64,000 bases of DNA. Origin: Flagellimonas pacifica (GTDB lineage Bacteria; Bacteroidota; Bacteroidia; Flavobacteriales; Flavobacteriaceae). The stretch covers positions 620,001-684,000 of the forward strand of contig NZ_OBEH01000001.1 in assembly GCF_900215465.1 (NCBI RefSeq), written 5' to 3'. This document shows, in pieces, positions 56,504 to 64,000 of the stretch (positions are counted from its first letter, which is position 1; each line of letters begins with the position of its first letter). The translations under genes were made by a program, and so were the position numbers. Under the pieces are notes generated by a model. That model did no database searches. It saw nothing but the letters and a program-made list of their open reading frames with translations, and was not told the DNA's origin.

Positions 56504-57202
56504 TTATTTGATAACGAATTGGTTTACGTTTTGGATACTATTATTTCCCATTTTCATATTCTCTTTATAAAATGCATTAAAGGTTGCCCTATCTTCCCAC
56601 TCTATCAATACCATATAATCTGGTTTGTACATATATCCCACGGAAGATTTAGCATCCGTTAATTCCAACAATACTTTACCTCCTTGGTTCTTTGCCTTTC
56701 TAAGCCATTCATTTTTATAGTTTTTGAATTCATTTTCATCGTTTCTCCAATATGCCGTAGCCACCACAACTTTTTCTGGGTTTATTTCAAAAGACACATC
56801 TTTGGGCATTTTGTAATATGCCAAATAAAATGATGACCACATAGCTCTTCGTTGTTCGTGAAAATCAGGGACTTCCTCTTCAATTTCATTTAAAAACTTC
56901 TTTCTGCTTTGCATATTTGTCCACTTTCCAAAAACAAAAGTTCCGGGCTGAAACCCTCCTTGGGTAGTTTCGGCAATTGAAAAAAGGGGTTGTGGTTGAT
57001 AGCCAGTTTTTAGTGCAAATGCAAATGCGGTTTTTTTGTATTTTGGGAATAGTTTGCCCATTTCTGGTTTCCCCGTAAATAAAAGAATATCTAAAACCTC
57101 TCCTTTTTTAAAGTTCAGCAGCTTTGTTTTTGATTGTGCATTTACCATGTTTCCACTTAAAAGCAATAGGCCCATTAGCATTATTAAATTTGTTTTTTTC
57201 AT
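56504..57202 (-). CDS. Exported protein with two ferredoxin-like halves, function unknown
   Basis: A 232-residue exported protein I do not recognise. The signal peptide reads MKKTNLIMLMGLLLLSGNM and ends near VNAQ. The start at 57202 is chosen because the 57 codons upstream look non-coding. The mature part has two similar halves, each with a strand near the start (VLDILLFTG, VVVATAYWR) and a closing segment like VFGKWTNMQSRKKFLNE or VLIEWEDRATFNAFYKE. The latter resembles DUF1330 or EthD-type dimeric alpha/beta barrels. It lies 53 bases before the AraC gene, so the two may be co-regulated. Confidence 0.65.
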   Translation of the reverse strand: MKKTNLIMLMGLLLLSGNMVNAQSKTKLLNFKKGEVLDILLFTGKPEMGKLFPKYKKTAFAFALKTGYQPQPLFSIAETTQGGFQPGTFVFGKWTNMQSRKKFLNEIEEEVPDFHEQRRAMWSSFYLAYYKMPKDVSFEINPEKVVVATAYWRNDENEFKNYKNEWLRKAKNQGGKVLLELTDAKSSVGYMYKPDYMVLIEWEDRATFNAFYKENMKMGNNSIQNVNQFVIK

Positions 57203-57424
57203 GATTGAATTATTAAATTTTATTATCATGCTGCTAATGTATAAGTAGAAGAAAGCCGAAAGAAGAAAATCAGGTTCAGATGGGTTCACATACGGTATAC
57301 GGTCTTGTTTTACAAGCATTTTGGAGAGTTTGGGCATTAAGTTTATGACCCCAACAGTGATTGATATTTCCACAAAAAGAATGAGGGGAAGGTGAATGCC
57401 TTGCTTGATACCGTGATCCTTTTG

Positions 57425-58135
57425 TTAGACAGATTTCAAAAAAGGGAGCATGTTATCCTTATAATTATTTCCTATAGGAATTTCAATTCGTCCTATTTCA
57501 ACATCATTTCTGGTGTATGCCGTAATTTTCTCGCTGTTTGCTATGTAGGAGCGATGCAGACGAATGAACCTGTTGTCCAATCGTTTTTCAAAGGAAGAAA
57601 TACTTTCTTTTATGGTTAAGGTTTCTTTTTCTTCCAAGTGAATTTTTATGTAGTCCTTAAAACTCTCAACATACAAAACAGTATCAAAAACAACTTTGAT
57701 CTGCTTCTTTGATTTATTTACAAAAAGGAATGCATTTTTATCAGAATGAACTTGTGCCAAAACTCCATCTTCTGTTTTGCTCTGAAGTTTTAAAAACTTC
57801 TGGATCGCCGAAAAAAACCGTTCAAAAAAGATAGGCTTTAGTAAATAATCCAAAGCGCTGAGTTCAAATCCATCCACAGCATAATCCCGGTATGCAGTTG
57901 TAAAAATAACTTGGGGCTTGTATACTAAGTTCTTAAAAAAATCCGTGCCTTTAATCAACGGCATTTCAATGTCCAAAAACATCAAGTCTACATTATTGTT
58001 AGTTAACACTGAGCTTGCTTCAATAGCACTTGGGCAGGAAGCTATCAATTCAAAATCCGGTATTTTTTCCAGATAACCTTCTAGCAATTCTCTTGCCAAA
58101 GGTTCATCATCAACAATTACACATTGGTAGCTCAT
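57425..58135 (-). CDS. LytTR-type response regulator
   Basis: A 236-residue regulator. The receiver (1-120) has Asp9/Asp10 and phospho-acceptor Asp55 in MFLDIEMP, with the conserved lysine in LLKPIFFERF. The LytTR DNA-binding domain (about 135-232) contains VLYVESFKDYIKIHL and RFIRLHRSYIAN, the standard contact strands. It begins in a four-base ATGA overlap with the kinase stop. Target genes are probably nearby; the divergent outer-membrane receptor is one candidate. Confidence 0.92.
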   Translation of the reverse strand: MSYQCVIVDDEPLARELLEGYLEKIPDFELIASCPSAIEASSVLTNNNVDLMFLDIEMPLIKGTDFFKNLVYKPQVIFTTAYRDYAVDGFELSALDYLLKPIFFERFFSAIQKFLKLQSKTEDGVLAQVHSDKNAFLFVNKSKKQIKVVFDTVLYVESFKDYIKIHLEEKETLTIKESISSFEKRLDNRFIRLHRSYIANSEKITAYTRNDVEIGRIEIPIGNNYKDNMLPFLKSV

Positions 58136-59202
58136 ACCATTCCCAATTTTAAGTTAGCGGAAAAAGTGCTTTTGCTGTTTTCAATAATTAAATCGTATGC
58201 TTTAGGGTATAGCAGCTCCAGTTGTTTCTTGATATTTTGCAGCCCTATGGATTCTTTATCCGTCAAGTTTTCTGTTGTGTTCGGTTTGCTATTTTCAATT
58301 TTAAAGACCAGCTGTTCACCCTTCTTTGAGATGTTAATTGTTATATGAGCTTGCTTGATCTCATTAACAACACCATGTTTAAAGGCATTTTCCACAAACG
58401 TGAGCAAAAGTAAGGGAGCCACCTTTTCTTGGCCCGTTACATTATTACTGAATGAAATTTTGACCCTATCAGCATAACGAATTTTTTCTAGTGACAGATA
58501 ATTTTCAATAAGCTCAATTTCTTTATCTAAAGAAACATAAGGCTCATTACAGCGGTAAAGAATATAGTCCAAGATTTCGGACAGCTTTTGTATGACCTTG
58601 GGGGTATTGTCTGACTTTTTTAATGCCAATGCATATAGGTTATTCAGTGTATTAAACAGAAAATGGGGATTCAGTTGGTTTTTTAAGGCCATGAGCTCAG
58701 CCGTTTTCTTCTGCTCGTTCAATTTAAGTAACTGCCGCTTTTCCTCATATAACTTCAATACCAATATTAAAAAAGTGGGGTAAAGTAAATAGAGTGTTTT
58801 TGATACAAATTCTCCTATACTCACAAGACGACCAAAAAATGAAGGGTCTTGAAAACGTTTAACGTAATTGACATAAGTGGACGGAAAAGTAGGCTCAAAA
58901 AAATGTATGAAGATAAGCGTACAAAGAATGTAAAATGAAAGCAAAACCAACACTATCGCTACTGCAAAAACCAACGTTTTGCCTTTATTTAAAAGCCTGG
59001 GAATCAACAGCTCGATTATAACAAAGGCCATTGCAATCTGCATTGTTGCCCGTATACCAAAAGTAACAAACAGTTCATACGTACTGGAGTAATACCAGTT
59101 GGAGGTAGAGGCGGAAAAAGCAAAAATCAACATCCAAAATACTAGGTACTTGAACTTTGAGATTTCTAAGAAATGTTGGGCTTGTTGCCACATAGAGCGC
59201 AA
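58132..59202 (-). CDS. LytS-type sensor histidine kinase
   Basis: A 356-residue membrane kinase. Four helices are followed by the phospho-acceptor region LKNQLNPHFLFNTLNNLYAL near residue 170 and a short ATPase domain with FVENAFKHGV and GLQNIKKQLELLYP. It belongs to the His_kinase group that pairs with LytTR regulators. The second ATG (59193, MWQQAQHF) is an alternative start. The regulator gene overlaps its end by four bases. Confidence 0.92.
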   Translation of the reverse strand: MRSMWQQAQHFLEISKFKYLVFWMLIFAFSASTSNWYYSSTYELFVTFGIRATMQIAMAFVIIELLIPRLLNKGKTLVFAVAIVLVLLSFYILCTLIFIHFFEPTFPSTYVNYVKRFQDPSFFGRLVSIGEFVSKTLYLLYPTFLILVLKLYEEKRQLLKLNEQKKTAELMALKNQLNPHFLFNTLNNLYALALKKSDNTPKVIQKLSEILDYILYRCNEPYVSLDKEIELIENYLSLEKIRYADRVKISFSNNVTGQEKVAPLLLLTFVENAFKHGVVNEIKQAHITINISKKGEQLVFKIENSKPNTTENLTDKESIGLQNIKKQLELLYPKAYDLIIENSKSTFSANLKLGMV

Positions 59203-59382
59203 TAATTGCTGATAAAGTTACAAATCTAAAGAGGGTGTCCAGAAAATTGCCCATGAACAACGAATAAACGATGCCAAAAAGCCCTTATTGGCAGACCAAA
59301 CAGTTAGACCATTTTTACATACCCTTTGTCTTCACAACCACACTTTGTGGCCCCTACACCTATTAACCCCTTTTTCTCCAGA

Positions 59383-59390
59383 TAAATTTG
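59383..59390 (+). promoter_or_regulatory. Possible -7 promoter element for the outer-membrane receptor gene
   Basis: TAAATTTG matches TAnnTTTG exactly and lies 26 bases before the ATG at 59416. A TTTG at 59344-59347 is too far upstream for the usual -33 spacing, so only the -7 half supports the call. Confidence 0.4.
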
Positions 59391-59415
59391 CCTCAAACTT
59401 CAATTTTTTAAACTA

Positions 59416-61776
59416 ATGGAATACAAAAATGCTCTCTTTTTATTTTTTGTTGCAGTCACCTTTTACAGTTACGGACAAAACGGAACCATTACAGGAACCG
59501 TTTTTGACAAAATATCACAAGAACCAATACCCTACGCCAATGTTATCTTAAAAACCAACAATGTCATTGTAACAGGTGGGATTACGAATGAGAATGGCAA
59601 TTTTAATGTAAACAATATAGCTTTTGGGAATTATTCTTTTGAAATTCAATTTATTGGATATAAATCGAAGGTTACTCCGGTAACCATAAATAAAACTAGC
59701 AAGAAACTAAATTTAGGTAGTATTTATATTGAAGAAGATGCAGTAGCTCTAGAATCTGTAGAGGTTATTGCAGAGCGGTCCAGTATAGAGCAAAAGATTG
59801 ACAGGAAGGTCATTAATGTAGGTAAAGATTTAACTACTGCCGGTGCTTCTGCCAGTGACATCATGGGAAACATTCCTTCGGTAAGTGTAAACCAAGATGG
59901 TGAAATATCATTTCGCGGAAATGAAAATGTGCGAATTCTTGTAGATGGAAAACCAACCAATATAAGCCCTAGTGAGTTGTTGCAGCAGATACCTTCAACA
60001 TCAATCAAGACCATTGAACTGATTACCAACCCATCTGCCAAGTACAATCCCGAAGGCATGAGTGGCATCATTAATATCACACTCAAAAAGAATGCCTCCC
60101 TTGGCTTCAATGCCTCCTTAAACACGGGTGTCACTTTCGGCAAAAGAACGCGATACAACAACTCTTTAAACTTAAATTACAGGGTGGGAAAGACCAATTT
60201 TTATGGCAGTTATGGCAATCGACTTGGTAAAAGTGTGACGGACGGACTTATTACAAGAACACGTGAACGTACCAGTCAACAAATTGAAAGTATTGGCGAT
60301 AGAACATCCCATGTATTCAAATTTGGAATGGACTATTTTATGAACGACAAGAACACATTATCTTTCTATACCAACCAAAATGTATTTGATGCTGTCCTTG
60401 ATGCCACTAGGAATATTGTCTTTTTTGACAATGCCAATGCCAATTTTAATCAATTTGATTTAAGCCATAGAGATAATATAAACGCTTCTTACAATGCAGA
60501 TTTTAAACACAATTTCACTAAAGCGGGGCATAATATTGAATTGGAAGTGGATTACAATACGCTGAAAAGTGATACCAACAATGATTTCGATTTTAACGGA
60601 AATACTCCTCTGGCCAATTATGATGAGCTTGTTGATGATACTAGAACAAATACAACCATCAATCTAGATTATATTAACCCAATTTCTGAAAGTGCCACAT
60701 TGGAAATTGGTCTGGAGACCCGCTTGCGACGTACAGACAACACCTATATCAGCACGCGTGAAGATTTTAATAACTCAGATTTTAGGTATGATCGCAACAT
60801 CCATTCTTTTTACACCACTTTTAGTCAGACTATAAGTAAATGGCAATATAATATCGGTATAAGGTTAGAGGATTACAATGTAGACACTCAGTTTAATGAG
60901 GTGTCCGAGCCCCAATTCGATTTTAGTGATAAATTGTTCAATATTTATCCTTCTGGATTTTTAAAATATACCCCTGGTGAGGAAAGCAATAACTCTTATC
61001 AATTAAGCTTTAGCCGAAGGATTGATCGCCCTTCCTTAAACCAAATCAACCCGATAAGGCAGTTAAGCACCCCTCAGATTATTATTACTGGCAACCCAAG
61101 CCTAGTACCTCAATTTACAAACTCTTTTGAGCTCAATTACACCAGAAAATTGCGCAATGGAAGTTTTACCGTAGGAGGTTTTTATAGAAGAATAAACGAT
61201 GAAATCAATAGAAGAGGTTTTTTTGATGAAGATAACCCAACCTTGTTGATTATTGATTATGACAACTTTGAAAGTAATAATGCCTATGGGTTTGAGTTTT
61301 CAAGCAATTACCGCCCTACAAATTGGTGGAGTCTAAATGGAAGTTTTGATGTATACACACGAACACAAAAAGGTGTTATTGAAAATGAAAATGTACAAGT
61401 AAACAACACCTTGTTAAACGCTAAATTGAACAATAGTTTTAAAGCCACCAAAACTCTCACTTTCCAGATATTTACATTCTACAGCGGTCCTCAGAAAATT
61501 CTACAATATGAATTGAAAGAGAATTTCTTTATGAATCTTGGAGCTCGCTACAATTTTGCAGGAGGTAAAGGAACGTTAAGCATAAATTTTAATGATGTTT
61601 TTAGGTCGCAACGCTTTGCGTTTAAAACCTACAGGACCATTTTTCAAGAAGGAGAATTTAGAAGAGATTCCCGTACACTATATGCAGGAATGGCCTATCG
61701 TTTTGGCAGCGGAAAGAACAAAAGTGTAAAACGGAAAAAGCGCGATAAAAATGAAAAAGCGGATAAGCTGCTCTAA
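59416..61776 (+). CDS. Outer-membrane beta-barrel receptor (TonB-receptor-like, OMP_b-brl family)
   Basis: A 786-residue outer-membrane protein. The signal peptide ends near FYSYGQ (about residue 21). Residues 22-110 are a CarboxypepD_reg-like domain (ITGTVFDKISQEPIPYANVI), and residues about 125-225 a plug with VRILVDGKPTNISPSELLQQ and AKYNPEGMSGIINITLKKN. The rest is a large barrel with alternating aromatic and polar residues. The family is TonB-dependent-receptor-like, but no SusD partner is present. The C-terminal 15 residues are highly basic (KRKKRDKNEKADKLL), an unusual end past the last strand. It is divergent from the LytS/LytT pair. Confidence 0.88.
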   Translation: MEYKNALFLFFVAVTFYSYGQNGTITGTVFDKISQEPIPYANVILKTNNVIVTGGITNENGNFNVNNIAFGNYSFEIQFIGYKSKVTPVTINKTSKKLNLGSIYIEEDAVALESVEVIAERSSIEQKIDRKVINVGKDLTTAGASASDIMGNIPSVSVNQDGEISFRGNENVRILVDGKPTNISPSELLQQIPSTSIKTIELITNPSAKYNPEGMSGIINITLKKNASLGFNASLNTGVTFGKRTRYNNSLNLNYRVGKTNFYGSYGNRLGKSVTDGLITRTRERTSQQIESIGDRTSHVFKFGMDYFMNDKNTLSFYTNQNVFDAVLDATRNIVFFDNANANFNQFDLSHRDNINASYNADFKHNFTKAGHNIELEVDYNTLKSDTNNDFDFNGNTPLANYDELVDDTRTNTTINLDYINPISESATLEIGLETRLRRTDNTYISTREDFNNSDFRYDRNIHSFYTTFSQTISKWQYNIGIRLEDYNVDTQFNEVSEPQFDFSDKLFNIYPSGFLKYTPGEESNNSYQLSFSRRIDRPSLNQINPIRQLSTPQIIITGNPSLVPQFTNSFELNYTRKLRNGSFTVGGFYRRINDEINRRGFFDEDNPTLLIIDYDNFESNNAYGFEFSSNYRPTNWWSLNGSFDVYTRTQKGVIENENVQVNNTLLNAKLNNSFKATKTLTFQIFTFYSGPQKILQYELKENFFMNLGARYNFAGGKGTLSINFNDVFRSQRFAFKTYRTIFQEGEFRRDSRTLYAGMAYRFGSGKNKSVKRKKRDKNEKADKLL

Positions 61777-61786
61777 ATTCTATTCA

Positions 61787-62064
61787 TTAAAACGCCACTG
61801 GCAAAGTAAAACCATATGTTTTCAGGTCTTTGGGGGCATACTTTTCTACAAATTCATCTTCAATTTCTCTATTTGTTTTGCCCTTTTTTCCTTACAAGCA
61901 GTATAGTAAATCGTAATAGCGATGGCTAGGGCAAACTGTTTTTTTGTGATTATTTTAAATTTTGGGTTATAGATTTCAGAACAATCTAATGCACCCAAAT
62001 TTCCGTTTTCCCAAGCATAGTCAAAAAATAAAACAAGCGATAGAAAGGCACTTGTTGTATACAA
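61787..62064 (-). pseudogene. Possible frameshifted remnant of a small protein gene
   Basis: From 62064 a frame runs to a stop at 61846 with a weakly protein-like sequence (NPKFKIITKKQFALAIAITI, YYTACKEKRAK). In the next frame, coding character seems to continue to a stop at 61787, ending EDEFVEKYAPKDLKTYGFTL. A shift of one base near 61870 would join the two. I do not recognise the product. It may be a decayed gene, a sequencing frameshift or chance. Confidence 0.35.
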
Positions 62065-62131
62065 AAATGAACATTTGACGCCAAATTATTGGTCAACCTA
62101 GGTCAAGGTGATAAAACCTCTATAGTACATT

Positions 62132-62167
62132 AAAAAGAAAAACCTTTCAAGAGATTGAAAGGTTTTT
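62132..62167 (-). terminator. Intrinsic terminator after the tRNA gene
   Basis: AAACCTTTCAA (62140-62150) and TTGAAAGGTTT (62155-62165) form an eleven-base stem with a GAGA loop. On the minus strand a T-rich run (TTTCTTTTTA) follows. It ends the tRNA transcript. Confidence 0.8.
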
Positions 62168-62170
62168 GAG

Positions 62171-62244
62171 TGGTCCCACATGGGCTCGAACCATGGACCC
62201 CCTGATTATGAGTCAGGTGCTCTAACCAACTGAGCTATAGGACC
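62171..62244 (-). tRNA. tRNA with CAU anticodon (Met, or Ile2 after lysidine change)
   Basis: A 74-base cloverleaf on the minus strand. The acceptor GGTCCTA pairs with TGGGACC (one G-U pair), with discriminator A and no encoded CCA. The D-arm is AGCTCAGTTGGTTAGAGC, the anticodon loop CTCATAA on a CCTGA/TCAGG stem, and the T-arm CCATGGTTCGAGCCCATG. Met or Ile2 cannot be decided from the anticodon. C4-G69 and C5-G68, used by TilS in E. coli tRNA-Ile2, are present, but that rule may not hold in Bacteroidota. It is not an initiator: the anticodon stem lacks the three G-C pairs. Confidence 0.9.
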
Positions 62245-62304
62245 CGCAATTTTGCGGATGCAATATTACTACTTATTTTTCTTCATCGCAAGGTTTTAAC
62301 GCCC

Positions 62305-62712
62305 CTACGCCTCTTTTATTTCTTGACAAAGCTCTACTAAAACCCCGTTTGTTCCCTTTGGATGCAAAAAAGCCACCAATTTGTTATCCGCTCCTTTTTT
62401 AGGAACTTCGTTTAAAACAGTAAATCCTTCGTCTTTAAGTCTGGCTGTTTCCTTTACTATATCCTCAACAGCAAAAGCTATATGGTGAATTCCCTCTCCT
62501 TTTTTTTCCAGAAATTTGGCAATGGGGCTGTTGGCATTTGTTGCTTCCAAGAGTTCAATCTTATTAGGCCCTGATTGAAAAAATGATGTCTTAACACCTT
62601 CAGATGCCACTTCCTCAGTTTTATAATGTGGAACTCCCAAAAGTTTGGCAAATAACTCATTGGACTCCTTCAAATTTTTTACAGCTATGCCTATATGTTC
62701 TATTTTATCCAT
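62305..62712 (-). CDS. mce: Methylmalonyl-CoA epimerase
   Basis: A 135-residue glyoxalase-fold enzyme that interconverts the two epimers of methylmalonyl-CoA. The metal-binding residues are visible: His6 in KIEHIGIAV, His76 (or His77) in EGIHHIAFAV, and Glu127 in VLVELCQE. The length fits the family. It supports propionate breakdown or succinate-to-propionate flow; the mutase is not in the window. It is divergent from rbfA. Confidence 0.94.
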   Translation of the reverse strand: MDKIEHIGIAVKNLKESNELFAKLLGVPHYKTEEVASEGVKTSFFQSGPNKIELLEATNANSPIAKFLEKKGEGIHHIAFAVEDIVKETARLKDEGFTVLNEVPKKGADNKLVAFLHPKGTNGVLVELCQEIKEA

Positions 62713-62828
62713 TCAACAGTATTTTAAGGTGTTATCCTTTACCGGATACTTATAGTATTTTTTCAAAATTAAGCACTGAGGCCATATCAAATCATGAGGT
62801 TAGTCATTAATTCCGTTATTTTGCAGTT

Positions 62829-63221
62829 ATGGAAACACAACGGCAAAAGAAAATAGCTGGAATTATCCAAAAGGATATGGCCGATATTTTACAACGAGCA
62901 GCTACAGATGGTGGATTGAAAGGAACCTTGATTTCTGTTTCCAAGGTCTATGTAACCACAGATTTATCCATAGCAAAAATCTATGTGAGCATTTTTCCCA
63001 ATAAGGATGGAAACAAACTTCTGGAAGGGATTAGATCAAACCAAAGCCTTATTAAACATGAATTGGCACAGCGTACAAAAAACCAGTTACGCCGAGTTCC
63101 TGAGCTCAATTTTTATCTAGATGATTCCCTTGAATACATTGATAAGATTGAAAAATCACTTAAAGGAGAAGAAAACCCCATTGAAAATAGAGACCTTCTG
63201 GATAAACGAAAGAAATCCTGA
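62829..63221 (+). CDS. rbfA: Ribosome-binding factor A
   Basis: A 130-residue KH-type protein that helps mature the 30S subunit. Marks are METQRQKKIAGIIQKDMADI at the N-terminus, VSKVYVTTDLSIAKIYVSIF in the middle and RRVPELNFYLDDSLEYIDKI near the C-terminus. It is followed after two bases by the LolC/E-type permease, which starts with TTG. Confidence 0.95.
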   Translation: METQRQKKIAGIIQKDMADILQRAATDGGLKGTLISVSKVYVTTDLSIAKIYVSIFPNKDGNKLLEGIRSNQSLIKHELAQRTKNQLRRVPELNFYLDDSLEYIDKIEKSLKGEENPIENRDLLDKRKKS

Positions 63222-63223
63222 TT

Positions 63224-64000
63224 TTGAATTTTCCTTTTTATATAGCTAAGCGTTATCTGCGATCCAAAAGCAGTCAAAATGCTGTGAACATCATCAATTT
63301 CATCACTTTTTTAGTGATTGTAATTGGGTCAGCGGCACTTTTTGTTGTGCTTTCTGCCTTTGCGGGCTTAAAAACCTTTAGCTTATCCTTTACCAATACC
63401 TTTGATCCTGACCTGAAGGCTCTGCCAGTTACAGGAAAGTATTTTTCCATCTCGAAAAGCGAGGAAAATGCATTGAAAAACGTTGCTGGGCTTGCCAATT
63501 ATTCCAAAGAGTTGGAAGAAAGAGCTTACCTTACTTTCCGTGAAAAAAGCTGTATTGCATATATAAAAGGGATAGACAATAATTATCGCTCAGTTACTGG
63601 GGTAGACAGTACTTTGTATTTTGGCAATTGGGGCGTTACGGAGTACAATGGTGTTGTTGGGATTGGAATTTATAATCAGCTTGGAGTTGCTCTAGATAAT
63701 TACCAAAACCCAATGACCATTTTGGTGCCCAAACCTGGCAAAGGCTCCATCTCACAACAAGGGTTTAGTTCTAAACCTTATAATGAACTGCCTTTAGTGG
63801 TTAGCGGGGTCTACGCAATTGAAGAAAATCTGGATAAAAAGTATGTGTTTGCACAACTTCCCTTGGTACAGGCTCTATTGGAAAAGGATAGTACACACGT
63901 TTCTGGAATAAATTTTAAGATTAATAACTCCGTGTCTGCTAAAACCATTAAGGAATCCATCAAAACAATTTTGGGGAATAATGTCTTGGTCTTAGATCGA
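63224..64000 (+). CDS. LolC/LolE-type ABC permease, 3' end beyond the window
   Basis: The first 259 codons of a permease of the lipoprotein-releasing LolC/E family. It starts with TTG at 63224, two bases after the rbfA stop; no ATG lies near the N-terminus. The sequence opens NFPFYIAKRYLRSKSSQNAV, the family's usual start, followed by TM1 (INFITFLVIVIGSAALFVVL) and the periplasmic domain. It is read in frame to the last base. Proteins of this family pass lipoproteins from the inner membrane to a carrier. It is the tenth MacB-fold permease in the window but is not part of the array. Confidence 0.88.
   Translation, partial: MNFPFYIAKRYLRSKSSQNAVNIINFITFLVIVIGSAALFVVLSAFAGLKTFSLSFTNTFDPDLKALPVTGKYFSISKSEENALKNVAGLANYSKELEERAYLTFREKSCIAYIKGIDNNYRSVTGVDSTLYFGNWGVTEYNGVVGIGIYNQLGVALDNYQNPMTILVPKPGKGSISQQGFSSKPYNELPLVVSGVYAIEENLDKKYVFAQLPLVQALLEKDSTHVSGINFKINNSVSAKTIKESIKTILGNNVLVLDR

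Overview
The window is chromosomal DNA of a Bacteroidota bacterium, most likely a marine Flavobacteriaceae member. The signs are AT-rich DNA, start sites in A-rich leaders with little Shine-Dalgarno pairing, 800-residue duplicated FtsX-type permeases, an OMP_b-brl outer-membrane receptor, RND-TolC fusion proteins, and the accC-accB-fabH-rpmF-DUF177-pdxA order typical of flavobacteria. There is no phage, integrase, transposase or CRISPR array. Species cannot be fixed from the sequence alone.

Layout. 0.06-2.8 kb: an ABC ATPase, an ArfB-type ribosome-rescue factor, a small barrel protein and a GreA/GreB-like factor. 2.8-5.5 kb (minus): a NtrY-like kinase and a sigma-54-dependent NtrC-type regulator. 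5.7-32.3 kb (plus): one apparent 26.6-kb operon holding TolC, an HlyD/MacA-type adaptor, a MacB/LolD-type ATPase, nine consecutive but divergent ~800-aa permeases, a GIN-domain (DUF2807) exported protein and a second ATPase. 32.3-38.5 kb (minus): a FAD oxidoreductase, then accC, accB, fabH, rpmF, DUF177 and pdxA. 38.5-39.8 kb: ribE and an unrecognised helical protein. 39.8-43.7 kb: an HGSNAT-like membrane acyltransferase, a sodium/solute symporter and a TauE/SafE permease. 43.7-46 kb: a multi-PAS kinase with a receiver-only regulator. 46.4-49.2 kb: a PepSY-type membrane protein and a CBM9/beta-lactamase lipoprotein. 49.3-55.3 kb: a heavy-metal efflux cluster (His/Glu-rich protein, RND pump fused to TolC, lipoprotein adaptor). 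55.3-61.8 kb: a membrane-bound AraC regulator, an unknown exported protein, a LytS/LytT pair and a divergent outer-membrane receptor. 61.8-64 kb: a possible gene remnant, a CAU tRNA, mce, rbfA and the start of a LolC/E-type permease.

The most striking part is the 5.5-32.3 kb system. A sigma-54-type element (GG at 5669, GC at 5681, exactly ten bases between) lies just before the tolC start, with palindromes 100-140 bp upstream that could bind the divergent NtrC-type regulator. Each permease is long enough to hold two MacB-like halves, so each could form a complete membrane unit with one ATPase dimer. Two sequence subtypes alternate along permeases 2-6. My reading is a combinatorial tripartite exporter: one regulator, one outer-membrane channel, one adaptor, two ATPases and nine interchangeable permeases. 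The substrate is unknown.

All calls come from reading the sequence and the translated proteins by eye. No database search was run. Residue positions are approximate unless a single residue is named.
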